Part shown: positions 16,607-23,930 of the stretch, in pieces
Position numbering within the stretch: the stretch's first letter is position 1
Layout: every line of letters begins with the position of its first letter
Assembly: GCA_937138955.1 (NCBI GenBank)
Contig: CAKZPJ010000050.1
Span: 1 to 27,601, forward strand
Origin: an uncultured Flammeovirgaceae bacterium
GTDB lineage: Bacteria > Bacteroidota > Bacteroidia > Cytophagales > Cyclobacteriaceae
Direction of reading: 5' to 3'
DNA length: 27,601 nucleotides
The notes under the pieces: generated by a model
What the model saw: the letters and a program-made list of their open reading frames with translations, nothing else
Told to the model about the DNA's origin: nothing
The model's database searches: none
Position numbers and translations under genes: made by a program

Positions 16607-16960
16607 AAATCTTAAACCAGACGACACAAATATATGAGTTGCGATGAAGTCTGGTAGCAATGAAATACGAAATAACAATAATTATTCATAAAAAATTAAT
16701 CCGTTCTATTAGATTACGTAACAAAATCAGCTATTTTTAACTTCTTTCAGCCTAGTATGAGTTTAAGATAGCAGAAGTAGCAACATTTCGATCTAAAAAT
16801 AGTATACCTTTTTCCTCGAGGTTATTTATTTGAATAATATTCTATTCTGTCGCTTACTGTAAAATAATCACCAGTAACTTCTCTTAGGCTGGTTGAAAGC
16901 ATTATCTTGCCAACTGATTTACTTAGAGCTATTTTCTGAGAACAAAACCATATTTTCTGA
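16607..16960. other. Divergent intergenic region between upp and the debranching enzyme
   Basis: This 354-bp gap holds the upp promoter near its left end. Toward the right end a TTG at 16907-16909 and TATTTTCTG at 16930-16938 weakly resemble a promoter for the debranching enzyme. I see no gene, repeat or strong hairpin in it. Confidence 0.5.
16627..16660 (-). promoter_or_regulatory. Candidate promoter of upp
   Basis: On the minus strand TATATTTG (16634 to 16627) fits the -7 consensus TAnnTTTG exactly. A TTG (16660 to 16658) lies 23 bases upstream, slightly far for the -33 box. The transcript would start near 16621, leaving about 15 bases before the ATG at 16606. Confidence 0.45.
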
Positions 16961-18964
16961 ATGAGCTACATTCAATTTGATAAGAAGCAACTACTTGACC
17001 TCTCATATTCCTTAAATAAGGAAATTATACGATCTAATAAAGCCGGTGCCTATTCTTCTACTACGATTGTGGGATGTAATACAAAGCGTTACCACGGTTT
17101 GCTGGTAGCCCATCAACCCGGGCTGGAAGGAGTTCATGTGCTGCTATCGTCGCTAGACGAGACGATTATTGTAAATAACGCCTCTTTTAATTTAGGGGTA
17201 CATAAGTATCCGAACGAATACAATCCCAATGGCTTCGTTTACATGAAGGATTTTACCGCTGATCCTATTCCGAAGTCAACCTATCGGATGAAAGATGTCG
17301 TGCTAACCCGGGAGTTTCTACTGGTAGAGCACGAAGATCGGGTTTTAATGCGCTATACCGTTGAACAGGCAAGTGAAGAGATCACACTGCGGTTGTTTCC
17401 TTTTTTGGCTTTTCGCAATGTTAACCAGCTTATGAAATCCAATGAAAGTATTCAGCCTCATATTGCTGAGGTAGAGGATGGGATAAGTATTCAGTTATAT
17501 CCAGAGTACCAAGAATTTTTTATGCAGGTTAGTAATAGTGGCCGGTTTGCCTCTCAAGCAAATTGGTACTATAATATTGAGTACCCTGAAGATCTAGAAC
17601 TAGGCACGCCTTATCAAGAAGACCTATACGTTCCGGGCTACTTTGAAGTGAAGGCTTCCAAGGGCGATATTGTGTTATTTACCGGTGGACCTGACGTAAT
17701 TAAAGCAGGTAATCTGCTTCGAATGTTTAACAATCAGACGCGAAAGAGAACAGCGCGAAGTTCGTTCGAAAATTGCCTAAAAGTATCGGCAGGACAATTC
17801 GTGCTGAAAACCCGTAGCACTCCCAAAGCTCGCAAGTATGACCGTACTGATGTAATTGCTAGCTATCAGCGCTACCGTCGGGGCGGACGCGATGCGTTCA
17901 TTGCGATTCCGGGGCTATCGCTGGTTCAAGATGATCTGAAAAGCTTTAAAGCGGTACTAGATACGATGCTCAAGTATCGTAAAGGTGCTTTCTTTCCGTT
18001 CTGGAAATATAATGACTCTCAGGTAACTTACGAAGCCATCGATACTCCACTGTGGTTCTTCTGGGCTTTACAACAGTACACTCATCGCTTAGGTGATCGT
18101 CAGGCTGTTTGGAAAAGTTACGGCACGGCTATTCGCGAGATTCTGGAGAGTTATCGAGATGGTACTGAGTATCAGATCAAAATGCAGGACGACGGGCTTC
18201 TTTCGGGAAGCGAAGAGGGAATTGCTCTCACTTGGATGGATGCTTATATTGATGGTAAACCAGTAACTCCAAGAGCTGGATTTCCGGTAGAAGTAAACGC
18301 TTTGTGGTACAATGCGGTTTGCTTTGCCTTAGAGATTGCCGGACCCCGCTCTACCGAAGGCAAAAAGGTACTGAGCGAATGGAAGGGGATGGATAAGAAA
18401 ATAAAAAAATCATTCTTAAAAGCGTATTGGAACCAAGAGAAAGGTTATCTGGCTGATCTGGTTAGCCTAGATCGTAAAAATACAGATTGGTCAATACGAC
18501 CCAATCAAATCCTAGCGGCTTCTTTACCCTTTTCAACACTTTCTGATGCACAAATCCGCAGTATTATTGAGGTTGTAAAAAAAGAATTGTTAACTCCTCG
18601 CGGTCTGCGTAGTTTATCCAAAAAAGACCCTAGTTACCGAGGAAATTACCAAGGTACTCAAACCCAGCGACGCTTGGCATATCATCAAGGTTCCGTTTGG
18701 CCTTGGCTGATAGGGCACTACGTAGAGGCTTACCTTAAAGTGTCGGAACGGGAGGAAGCACTACCTTATGTAACTTCCCTCTACCGTAGTTTTGAAGAAA
18801 CGATGCCCGAACACGGTATTAGTAGTATTTCGGAGGTCTATGATGGAGATGCCCCTCACGCACCCCGGGGAGCTATATCCCAAGCTTGGAACGTTGCCGA
18901 AATTATCCGTATGGGTAAGTTGATTGAAGAATTCGACAAGGTAACCCAGCCAGTTTCGCTGTAA
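16961..18964 (+). CDS. Glycogen debranching enzyme, GH133-type amylo-1,6-glucosidase
   Basis: A 667-residue enzyme. The N-terminal domain (about 1-290) begins with the hallmark AGAYSSTTIVGCNTKRYHGL found in archaeal-type and bacterial debranching enzymes. The C-terminal (alpha/alpha)6 barrel carries TWMDA (424-428), then TPRAGFPVEVNALWYNAV (about 440-457), RPNQILAASLPFS and HQGSVWPWL (575-583), all typical of this glucosidase family. It hydrolyses alpha-1,6 branch points of glycogen. No signal peptide is present, so it is cytosolic. It lies 60 bp before the alpha-glucan phosphorylase in the same direction, which makes a glycogen breakdown unit. The substrate is inferred from family and neighbour. 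Confidence 0.92.
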   Translation: MSYIQFDKKQLLDLSYSLNKEIIRSNKAGAYSSTTIVGCNTKRYHGLLVAHQPGLEGVHVLLSSLDETIIVNNASFNLGVHKYPNEYNPNGFVYMKDFTADPIPKSTYRMKDVVLTREFLLVEHEDRVLMRYTVEQASEEITLRLFPFLAFRNVNQLMKSNESIQPHIAEVEDGISIQLYPEYQEFFMQVSNSGRFASQANWYYNIEYPEDLELGTPYQEDLYVPGYFEVKASKGDIVLFTGGPDVIKAGNLLRMFNNQTRKRTARSSFENCLKVSAGQFVLKTRSTPKARKYDRTDVIASYQRYRRGGRDAFIAIPGLSLVQDDLKSFKAVLDTMLKYRKGAFFPFWKYNDSQVTYEAIDTPLWFFWALQQYTHRLGDRQAVWKSYGTAIREILESYRDGTEYQIKMQDDGLLSGSEEGIALTWMDAYIDGKPVTPRAGFPVEVNALWYNAVCFALEIAGPRSTEGKKVLSEWKGMDKKIKKSFLKAYWNQEKGYLADLVSLDRKNTDWSIRPNQILAASLPFSTLSDAQIRSIIEVVKKELLTPRGLRSLSKKDPSYRGNYQGTQTQRRLAYHQGSVWPWLIGHYVEAYLKVSEREEALPYVTSLYRSFEETMPEHGISSISEVYDGDAPHAPRGAISQAWNVAEIIRMGKLIEEFDKVTQPVSL

Positions 18965-18973
18965 TTATTTATG

Positions 18974-18988
18974 GGCATAGCACATGCC
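18974..18988 (+). repeat. Small hairpin between the two glycogen genes
   Basis: GGCAT (18974-18978) and ATGCC (18984-18988) form a 5-bp stem with an AGCAC loop in the 60-bp gap. No T-run follows, so it is not a normal terminator; it might affect RNA stability, or it may be chance. Confidence 0.25.
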
Positions 18989-19024
18989 TAGCTAACCATT
19001 TAGTCACGTAAAACCAACATTTAG

Positions 19025-21622
19025 ATGAACATTCAAAGTATAAGCGAAGGTGCTTCACCTCGCTGGAAACGCCTATATATTCAATCGCAGGTGCCAGACA
19101 AACTGAAGGGCTTAGAAGAGCTTTCTAAAAATTTGTGGTGGTGCTGGAATTACGAAGCCATTAACTTGTTCCGTAGTATTGACCCTAAACTATGGGCGCA
19201 GTACCGACAAAATCCAGTTGCCCTGCTTGAGAACCTAAATTATCAAGACTACGAACGCTTGCTAAAAGACAGCGACTTTATGAAACAACTGACTCGGGTG
19301 CAAGGTCAGTTTGAAAAGTACATGGGTGATACTAAGCGGCGATCACCTCTTAAAATAGGTTACTTCTGTATGGAATACGGTCTTCATTCTTCCTTGAAGC
19401 TATATTCGGGTGGTTTGGGGGTTTTGGCCGGTGATTACCTAAAAGAAGCTAGCGATGAGAACGTAGATATGGTAGCAGTAGGGCTGCTGTACCGCTACGG
19501 GTATTTTCGGCAGGGACTATCACATTATGGTGAACAAGTTGCTTTATATGATCCTCAGCGGTTTACGTATCTGCCCGTTGAACCCGTGCGTAACGCTGAA
19601 GGCACGTGGATAAAAATTCAGGTCGAGTTACCGGAGCGAGTGCTGTACGCTAAGCTCTGGAAAGTGCAGGTAGGTCGCATGCCGTTGTACTTGCTGGACG
19701 CCGATATTGAAGATAATCTGGAGGCTGATCGGGTAATTACGCATCATCTTTACGGAGGCGATCGCGAAAATCGATTAAAACAAGAACTGTTATTGGGTAT
19801 TGGCGGAATGCGCGCTCTACAGGCTTTAGATATTCACCCTGATATCTACCACCTCAACGAAGGACACGCGGCATTTAATGGTTTGGAGCGACTCAGAATA
19901 TTGGTGAAGGACGGACTGTCTTACGCTCAAGCAGTAGAAGTTATTCGTTCATCCTCATTGTTTACTACTCATACTCCGGTACCCGCCGGTCATGATAGCT
20001 TCGCCGAGTCAATGCTTTGGCCTTATTTATCGGGCTATACTAATTCAATGAGCCTATCGTGGGAGAAATTTATGGCATTGGGCCGCATAAAAGCGGATAA
20101 TAAGGACGAAGAATTCTCCATGAGCCATCTAGCCCTTAAGCTTAGTCAAGAAGTAAATGGTGTCAGTAAGATTCATGGGCAAGTTTCTCAAAAAATGTTT
20201 CAGCCACTATTTCCGGGCTTTGAGCCGGAAGAACTGCATATTGGCTACGTAACTAATGGAGTGCATTATTATACTTGGACCTCTCAGGAACTTCAAGAAT
20301 TTTATGAAAAGGCTTTCGGAAAGAGCTTCCATAAAAAACAGTCTGATCTTAAGCAGTGGGAAAAGATACAGAATATCAATGGTGCTGATCTAATCAAAAT
20401 TAAGCACGGTTTAAAGAAAAAGCTGATCAGTACCGTTAAAAAACGGCTGGAAAGAAGTATGCAAGAGAGACACGAGTCCCCTCAGCAGATCATTAATATA
20501 CTGAACTCTTTTGACGAAAATACGCTAATACTGGGGTTTGCCCGACGGTTTGCGACCTACAAAAGGGCTCAACTGTTGTTTAAAGATGTCGATCGTTTAG
20601 CGAAGATTGTAAACGATCTGGATCGGCCGGTGCAATTCATTTTTGCCGGAAAGGCTCATCCTGCTGATCAAGGGGGGCAGGAGCTTATCCGGCGGATTGT
20701 AGAAGTATCGGGTCGACCTGAGTTCTTAGGGAAAGTGGTATTCCTGGAAGACTACGATATGGAGCTGGCTAGTCGAATGGTGAAAGGGGTTGATGTTTGG
20801 CTGAACACTCCTACTCGTCCGTTAGAAGCCTCGGGCACTAGCGGAATGAAAGCAACACTCAATGGCACACTAAACCTAAGTGTACTTGATGGTTGGTGGG
20901 CTGAAGGCTACCAACCCGATACTGGTTGGGCCTTATCAGAGGAACGAGCCTACGAAAATCAAGATGTACAAAACGAACTTGATGCCGCTACTATCTACGC
21001 AATTCTGGAGAACGAGCTTATTCCTCAATATTATGACCAGAATGAAGAAGGAGTATCGGAGAAGTGGTTAGATCGTATGAAGAAAACGATTGCTCAAATT
21101 GCTCCAGAGTTCACAATGAAACGCATGATGGACGACTATTTTGAGCGTTTCTACAATAAGTTGGGAGAGCAGAAGACGAAAATTCATTCATCTAACTTTG
21201 CTGGAGCTAAAGAATTAGCAGAGTGGAAAGGTAAAGTAGCCGGAGTTTGGAACCAAATTCAAGTACTAGAAAAGTCTATTTACGATTTCGCTAACCACCC
21301 ACTGCCACTGGGAGAAAACTTTAAAGCAGAAATTGTACTGGATATTAAAGGCTTACAGCCTGAAGAGGTTGGGGTAGAGTTGCTAGTTGCCCACCGTAAA
21401 GAAGATGAACATCAGGTTGTTTTAGAAGAAACTATGAGCCAAAAGAAAGTTAAAAAGCTTAGTGGTAATTCTCAGGTACCAGAAGAAACCGGAACAATGG
21501 TAAAGTATGCTGCTGATGCAAAAATTACTTTTTCAGGAGTGTATGAATATGGTTTTCGGGTATTTCCGCAGCATCCGCTCTTAGCCAATCAGCAGGATTT
21601 TAACTTAGTAACGTGGTTGTAA
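19025..21622 (+). CDS. glgP: Alpha-glucan (glycogen) phosphorylase, short-form family
   Basis: An 865-residue GT35 enzyme of the bacterial and archaeal alpha-glucan phosphorylase branch. It begins with the DUF3417-type N-terminal domain (LEELSKNLWWCWNYEAINLF). The central part has YSGGLGVLAGDYLKEASDEN, NEGHAAF and TTHTPVPAGHD. The pyridoxal phosphate site EASGTSGMK is at 601-609, with Lys 609 forming the Schiff base, followed by NGTLNLSVLDGWWAEGY. It releases glucose 1-phosphate from linear alpha-1,4 chains and works together with the upstream debranching enzyme. The last 130 residues after the catalytic domain are strand-rich and may form an extra beta domain. No glycogen synthase or branching enzyme is in this window. 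Confidence 0.95.
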   Translation: MNIQSISEGASPRWKRLYIQSQVPDKLKGLEELSKNLWWCWNYEAINLFRSIDPKLWAQYRQNPVALLENLNYQDYERLLKDSDFMKQLTRVQGQFEKYMGDTKRRSPLKIGYFCMEYGLHSSLKLYSGGLGVLAGDYLKEASDENVDMVAVGLLYRYGYFRQGLSHYGEQVALYDPQRFTYLPVEPVRNAEGTWIKIQVELPERVLYAKLWKVQVGRMPLYLLDADIEDNLEADRVITHHLYGGDRENRLKQELLLGIGGMRALQALDIHPDIYHLNEGHAAFNGLERLRILVKDGLSYAQAVEVIRSSSLFTTHTPVPAGHDSFAESMLWPYLSGYTNSMSLSWEKFMALGRIKADNKDEEFSMSHLALKLSQEVNGVSKIHGQVSQKMFQPLFPGFEPEELHIGYVTNGVHYYTWTSQELQEFYEKAFGKSFHKKQSDLKQWEKIQNINGADLIKIKHGLKKKLISTVKKRLERSMQERHESPQQIINILNSFDENTLILGFARRFATYKRAQLLFKDVDRLAKIVNDLDRPVQFIFAGKAHPADQGGQELIRRIVEVSGRPEFLGKVVFLEDYDMELASRMVKGVDVWLNTPTRPLEASGTSGMKATLNGTLNLSVLDGWWAEGYQPDTGWALSEERAYENQDVQNELDAATIYAILENELIPQYYDQNEEGVSEKWLDRMKKTIAQIAPEFTMKRMMDDYFERFYNKLGEQKTKIHSSNFAGAKELAEWKGKVAGVWNQIQVLEKSIYDFANHPLPLGENFKAEIVLDIKGLQPEEVGVELLVAHRKEDEHQVVLEETMSQKKVKKLSGNSQVPEETGTMVKYAADAKITFSGVYEYGFRVFPQHPLLANQQDFNLVTWL

Positions 21623-21706
21623 TCTATTTCTGACCTACCGTTGTATATTGTTCGAAACACTACAAAGTGTAGTATAAAAAAGTAGAAGAATGCTTTTCTA
21701 AGAAAG

Positions 21707-22102
21707 TTAGTACACTACTTTTAACTTTGACATTAACTCTTCCAGCCTTTCTCGCTTCTGGTGGGACAGTTTTGTGTTGGTACAACGTTGGGGTAATTTA
21801 GATTTTGTTAGAAAGTGCGGACGAACAATAGGAGCATTGAGTACAATCTTTTGGAGCTTCCAGTACCGAAGTTTTTGGTGGTCAGAAGTTTCTTCTACAG
21901 CCTTGAACTCTTGAGCCTTTTGGGGACTTTCTGTTTCGTCGACCAAAGGCGGGTGGCGAATACTACCCCAGTCGTCTGTAGGTAAGTACTTCAAAGTGCG
22001 GGGCGATAAGTAGTCAATAGAAAGATCAATGGCTACCTCTTGTCCCCAAGACTGCAAGGTGCTCAACAAAAGACATCCGGAAAAAGCTAGATAAAATCTC
22101 AT
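21707..22102 (-). CDS. Small secreted hypothetical protein
   Basis: A 131-residue protein with a likely signal peptide (MRFYLAFSGCLLLSTLQSWG, cleavage near residue 20). The mature part is about 110 residues, polar, ending in a strongly basic helical tail (LSHQKRERLEELMSKLKVVY). A Cys within the signal segment does not form a proper lipobox. I do not recognise a family. It converges on the phosphorylase gene across 84 bp and has a 407-bp gap upstream. Codon use looks like that of its neighbours. A real gene is likely but not certain. Confidence 0.6.
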   Translation of the reverse strand: MRFYLAFSGCLLLSTLQSWGQEVAIDLSIDYLSPRTLKYLPTDDWGSIRHPPLVDETESPQKAQEFKAVEETSDHQKLRYWKLQKIVLNAPIVRPHFLTKSKLPQRCTNTKLSHQKRERLEELMSKLKVVY

Positions 22103-22509
22103 ATGCGTTGGACGGTATTTTGCCGAGAATCCGATTTAAACAAATAAGAGGCTTACCGCTATTGTGGTTTATATTACAAGTCTAGTAGATTCACTGATAA
22201 GATTCAGTGTAAGAGCAACGGAAGTCTGACTTATGTACGATTAATCACAAAAGTGACGATGTTTCCTAGTGCCAAAAATCTTCTATCGGCGGGTTATTTG
22301 ATTGAATAACTTTTTTAATAATCTATAGAGATGCTTTTGTTCATGGGCACTTCCAGATAAAATTTTATTAGCAGAAGAGTTTACTCTAGATGTTTAAGAT
22401 TGATTGCCCTGTAAAAATCAAACTGTAATCTTAAAAAATTTACATCGTTAGTTCGCCAGTTGTTAGGATATCGTTATATTGAACACATTTTCTAACTAAA
22501 CCGATTACT
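22103..22509. other. Divergent intergenic region of about 400 bp
   Basis: The gap lies between the small secreted protein (minus) and a lipoprotein gene (plus). It holds an inverted repeat at 22192-22209 (listed separately) and a run of AT-rich DNA. I see no gene, and no exact TAnnTTTG element on either strand. Confidence 0.5.
22192..22209. repeat. Inverted repeat CACTGA-N6-TCAGTG
   Basis: A perfect 6-bp inverted repeat with a 6-base spacer, overlapped by two direct copies of GATTCA. It sits in a divergent gap about 90 bp upstream of the minus-strand gene and 300 bp upstream of the plus-strand gene. It could be an operator for a dimeric regulator, or chance. Confidence 0.3.
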
Positions 22510-23124
22510 ATGTTCACCAGATCAGTCTTTTGGATTGGAGTTCTACTTCTTTCCGCCACCTGTATTTTCACTAGTTGCCAATCCAGTAAGGTAGCCTACG
22601 GGAATAAGTATTATTTCAAGCAAGCCCCGAAAACCGTTGCCGAATCGGCTCCTAAAGCAGAAGTTATTCCTGAGACTACCTTAGAAGCTTCAGTAGCAGA
22701 AGAAACTGCTGTAAAAGAAACGGCTGAAGTGCGTATGCAACAAGCCCGCGAAAAAATAGCGGAGGTGTTAGCTGATGAAAGTAATACTGAGTTACAAGCC
22801 AGCTTCCAACGAACTAAGCAGTTAGCTTCTGATGTGAATAACGAGGAGCTTACTAGAAAAGAAGATCGTACTAAAAGAAAGGAGCTCAAGAAGGAAATGC
22901 GAACACTAAAAAAGGAATTTAAAAACGCAGCTCCGGAAGCTACTAAAGAGATTGATCGTTATTTACGACTTTCCTTAATTTTCTTTGGAATAGCGGTTCT
23001 TTTGTCAATTATTGCGGCAGTAACCGTAACAGCAGGGTTTGGTGTTTTATGGGCACTCTCTTCCATTGCTTGGTTGGCCGGAGCCGTATTCTTTATTCTT
23101 TGGTTACTAGAGGAGTTTGGATAG
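22510..23124 (+). CDS. Lipoprotein with coiled-coil region and two C-terminal membrane helices
   Basis: A 204-residue protein. The signal peptide ends in the lipobox FTSC (Cys 23). Then come an Ala/Glu-rich stretch (40-75) and a long charged helix (about 75-145, with a KRKELKKEMRTLKKEFK core) that is likely coiled coil. Two hydrophobic helices close the chain (about 152-176 and 178-200), joined by a short turn. A lipid anchor plus a C-terminal membrane hairpin suggests a protein tethered at both ends in the inner membrane. No enzyme motif is seen and the function is unknown. Two tandem terminators follow the gene. Confidence 0.82.
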   Translation: MFTRSVFWIGVLLLSATCIFTSCQSSKVAYGNKYYFKQAPKTVAESAPKAEVIPETTLEASVAEETAVKETAEVRMQQAREKIAEVLADESNTELQASFQRTKQLASDVNNEELTRKEDRTKRKELKKEMRTLKKEFKNAAPEATKEIDRYLRLSLIFFGIAVLLSIIAAVTVTAGFGVLWALSSIAWLAGAVFFILWLLEEFG

Positions 23125-23133
23125 AAGCAAATC

Positions 23134-23167
23134 AAAAAAAAGCATCAGGCTGCGACCCAATGCTTTT
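23134..23167 (+). terminator. Intrinsic terminator after the lipoprotein gene
   Basis: AAAAGCAT (23138-23145) pairs with ATGCTTTT (23160-23167), preceded by an A-run and with a short inner GG/CC pairing. It lies 10-45 bp past the stop at 23124. Confidence 0.6.
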
Positions 23168-23183
23168 CAATAATATAATGTAT

Positions 23184-23210
23184 AAAAAGCGCGTTTCATA
23201 CGCGCTTTTT
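23184..23210. terminator. Strong bidirectional intrinsic terminator
   Basis: AAAAAGCGCGT (23184-23194) pairs perfectly with ACGCGCTTTTT (23200-23210), an 11-bp stem with a TTCAT loop and T-runs in both directions. It separates the plus-strand lipoprotein from the minus-strand outer-membrane protein ending at 23222. Confidence 0.9.
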
Positions 23211-23221
23211 CTTTTGCTGTA

Positions 23222-23833
23222 CTACATATTTAGTGTAAGCCCTACAGTCCAGACAGACAGTGCGCCGTATCCTAATTCGGAGTATACCCCGAAGCGTTCA
23301 CTAAACAAATAACGCCCTCCTATAATAGTTCCGAAATCCACCGCAGTACGGTTTTCAAAGAAGTCATCAAAACCTCGATCGTCAACATTATACGAGATGA
23401 TCTCGGCACCCAGTACTACAGTGACGTACAAGTCCAGCTTATCTTCGTTTAAGTCCATGTCTAAAGCTTCATTCACCAATGCTACGTAGTGGAAAGAGCC
23501 ACGTACTCCGGCAGCAATAGCGGTAGAGCTCCAACCGTTTCCAATACCATAACGGCCAAAACCACCGTAAACTCCCGCACTAAAGTATTCGTGAAATCCA
23601 ATTTCGTAGCTTGCGTTGAGAGAGGCTCCTAAACCACCGTACCCGAATCCAACGAAATTGTAGTTGTATCGGCTAATAGTTCGCCCTAAACCTAGGCCAA
23701 TATTTAAAAAGTTAGTGCCTTTGTCGTAGGCTAAGTCGCCTCCGCTACCACCGTCTACCCGGACGGTACTCTGAGCCTGAGCCGAAAAGCTGAAAATAGC
23801 TAGTAGGCTAATGATTGTGCATAATTTTTTCAT
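23222..23833 (-). CDS. Outer-membrane beta-barrel protein
   Basis: A 203-residue protein with a signal peptide ending AQA (cleavage near residue 20). The mature chain alternates polar and hydrophobic or aromatic residues with Gly-rich turns (FVGFGYGGLGASLNASYEIG, then FSAGVYGGFGRYGIG, then FGVYSELGYGALSVWTVGL). It ends in a strand finishing VGLTLNM, as in small 8-strand barrels of the OmpA/OmpX or PorT-like kind. It is most likely inserted in the outer membrane; transport or binding specificity is unknown. The strong terminator at 23184-23210 follows its stop. About 100 bp upstream is the end of the large PKD lipoprotein, whose terminator makes this a separate unit. Confidence 0.82.
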   Translation of the reverse strand: MKKLCTIISLLAIFSFSAQAQSTVRVDGGSGGDLAYDKGTNFLNIGLGLGRTISRYNYNFVGFGYGGLGASLNASYEIGFHEYFSAGVYGGFGRYGIGNGWSSTAIAAGVRGSFHYVALVNEALDMDLNEDKLDLYVTVVLGAEIISYNVDDRGFDDFFENRTAVDFGTIIGGRYLFSERFGVYSELGYGALSVWTVGLTLNM

Positions 23834-23887
23834 AATTCTGTTAGTTTATGTAGTTAAGTAATTAGTTAAGGTTATCATTTAAAAAAG

Positions 23888-23919
23888 GAAAAGAGAGCTT
23901 CTAATGTGGCTCTCTTTTC
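23888..23919 (-). terminator. Intrinsic terminator of the PKD lipoprotein gene
   Basis: GAAAAGAGAGC (23888-23898) pairs with GCTCTCTTTTC (23909-23919), an 11-bp stem with a 10-base loop. On the minus strand the stem is followed by CTTTTTT. It lies 11 bp past the stop of the gene at 23931. Confidence 0.85.
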
Positions 23920-23930
23920 AATGAGATAAA

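Noticed and set aside
16607..16678. N-terminal extension of uracil phosphoribosyltransferase
   Set aside because: The family begins near the ATG at 16606, and a promoter-like element sits in the extension.
21659..21673. Hairpin ACTACA-AAG-TGTAGT between the phosphorylase and the small secreted protein gene
   Set aside because: The stem is short, the loop tight and no T-run follows on either strand; too weak to call a terminator.
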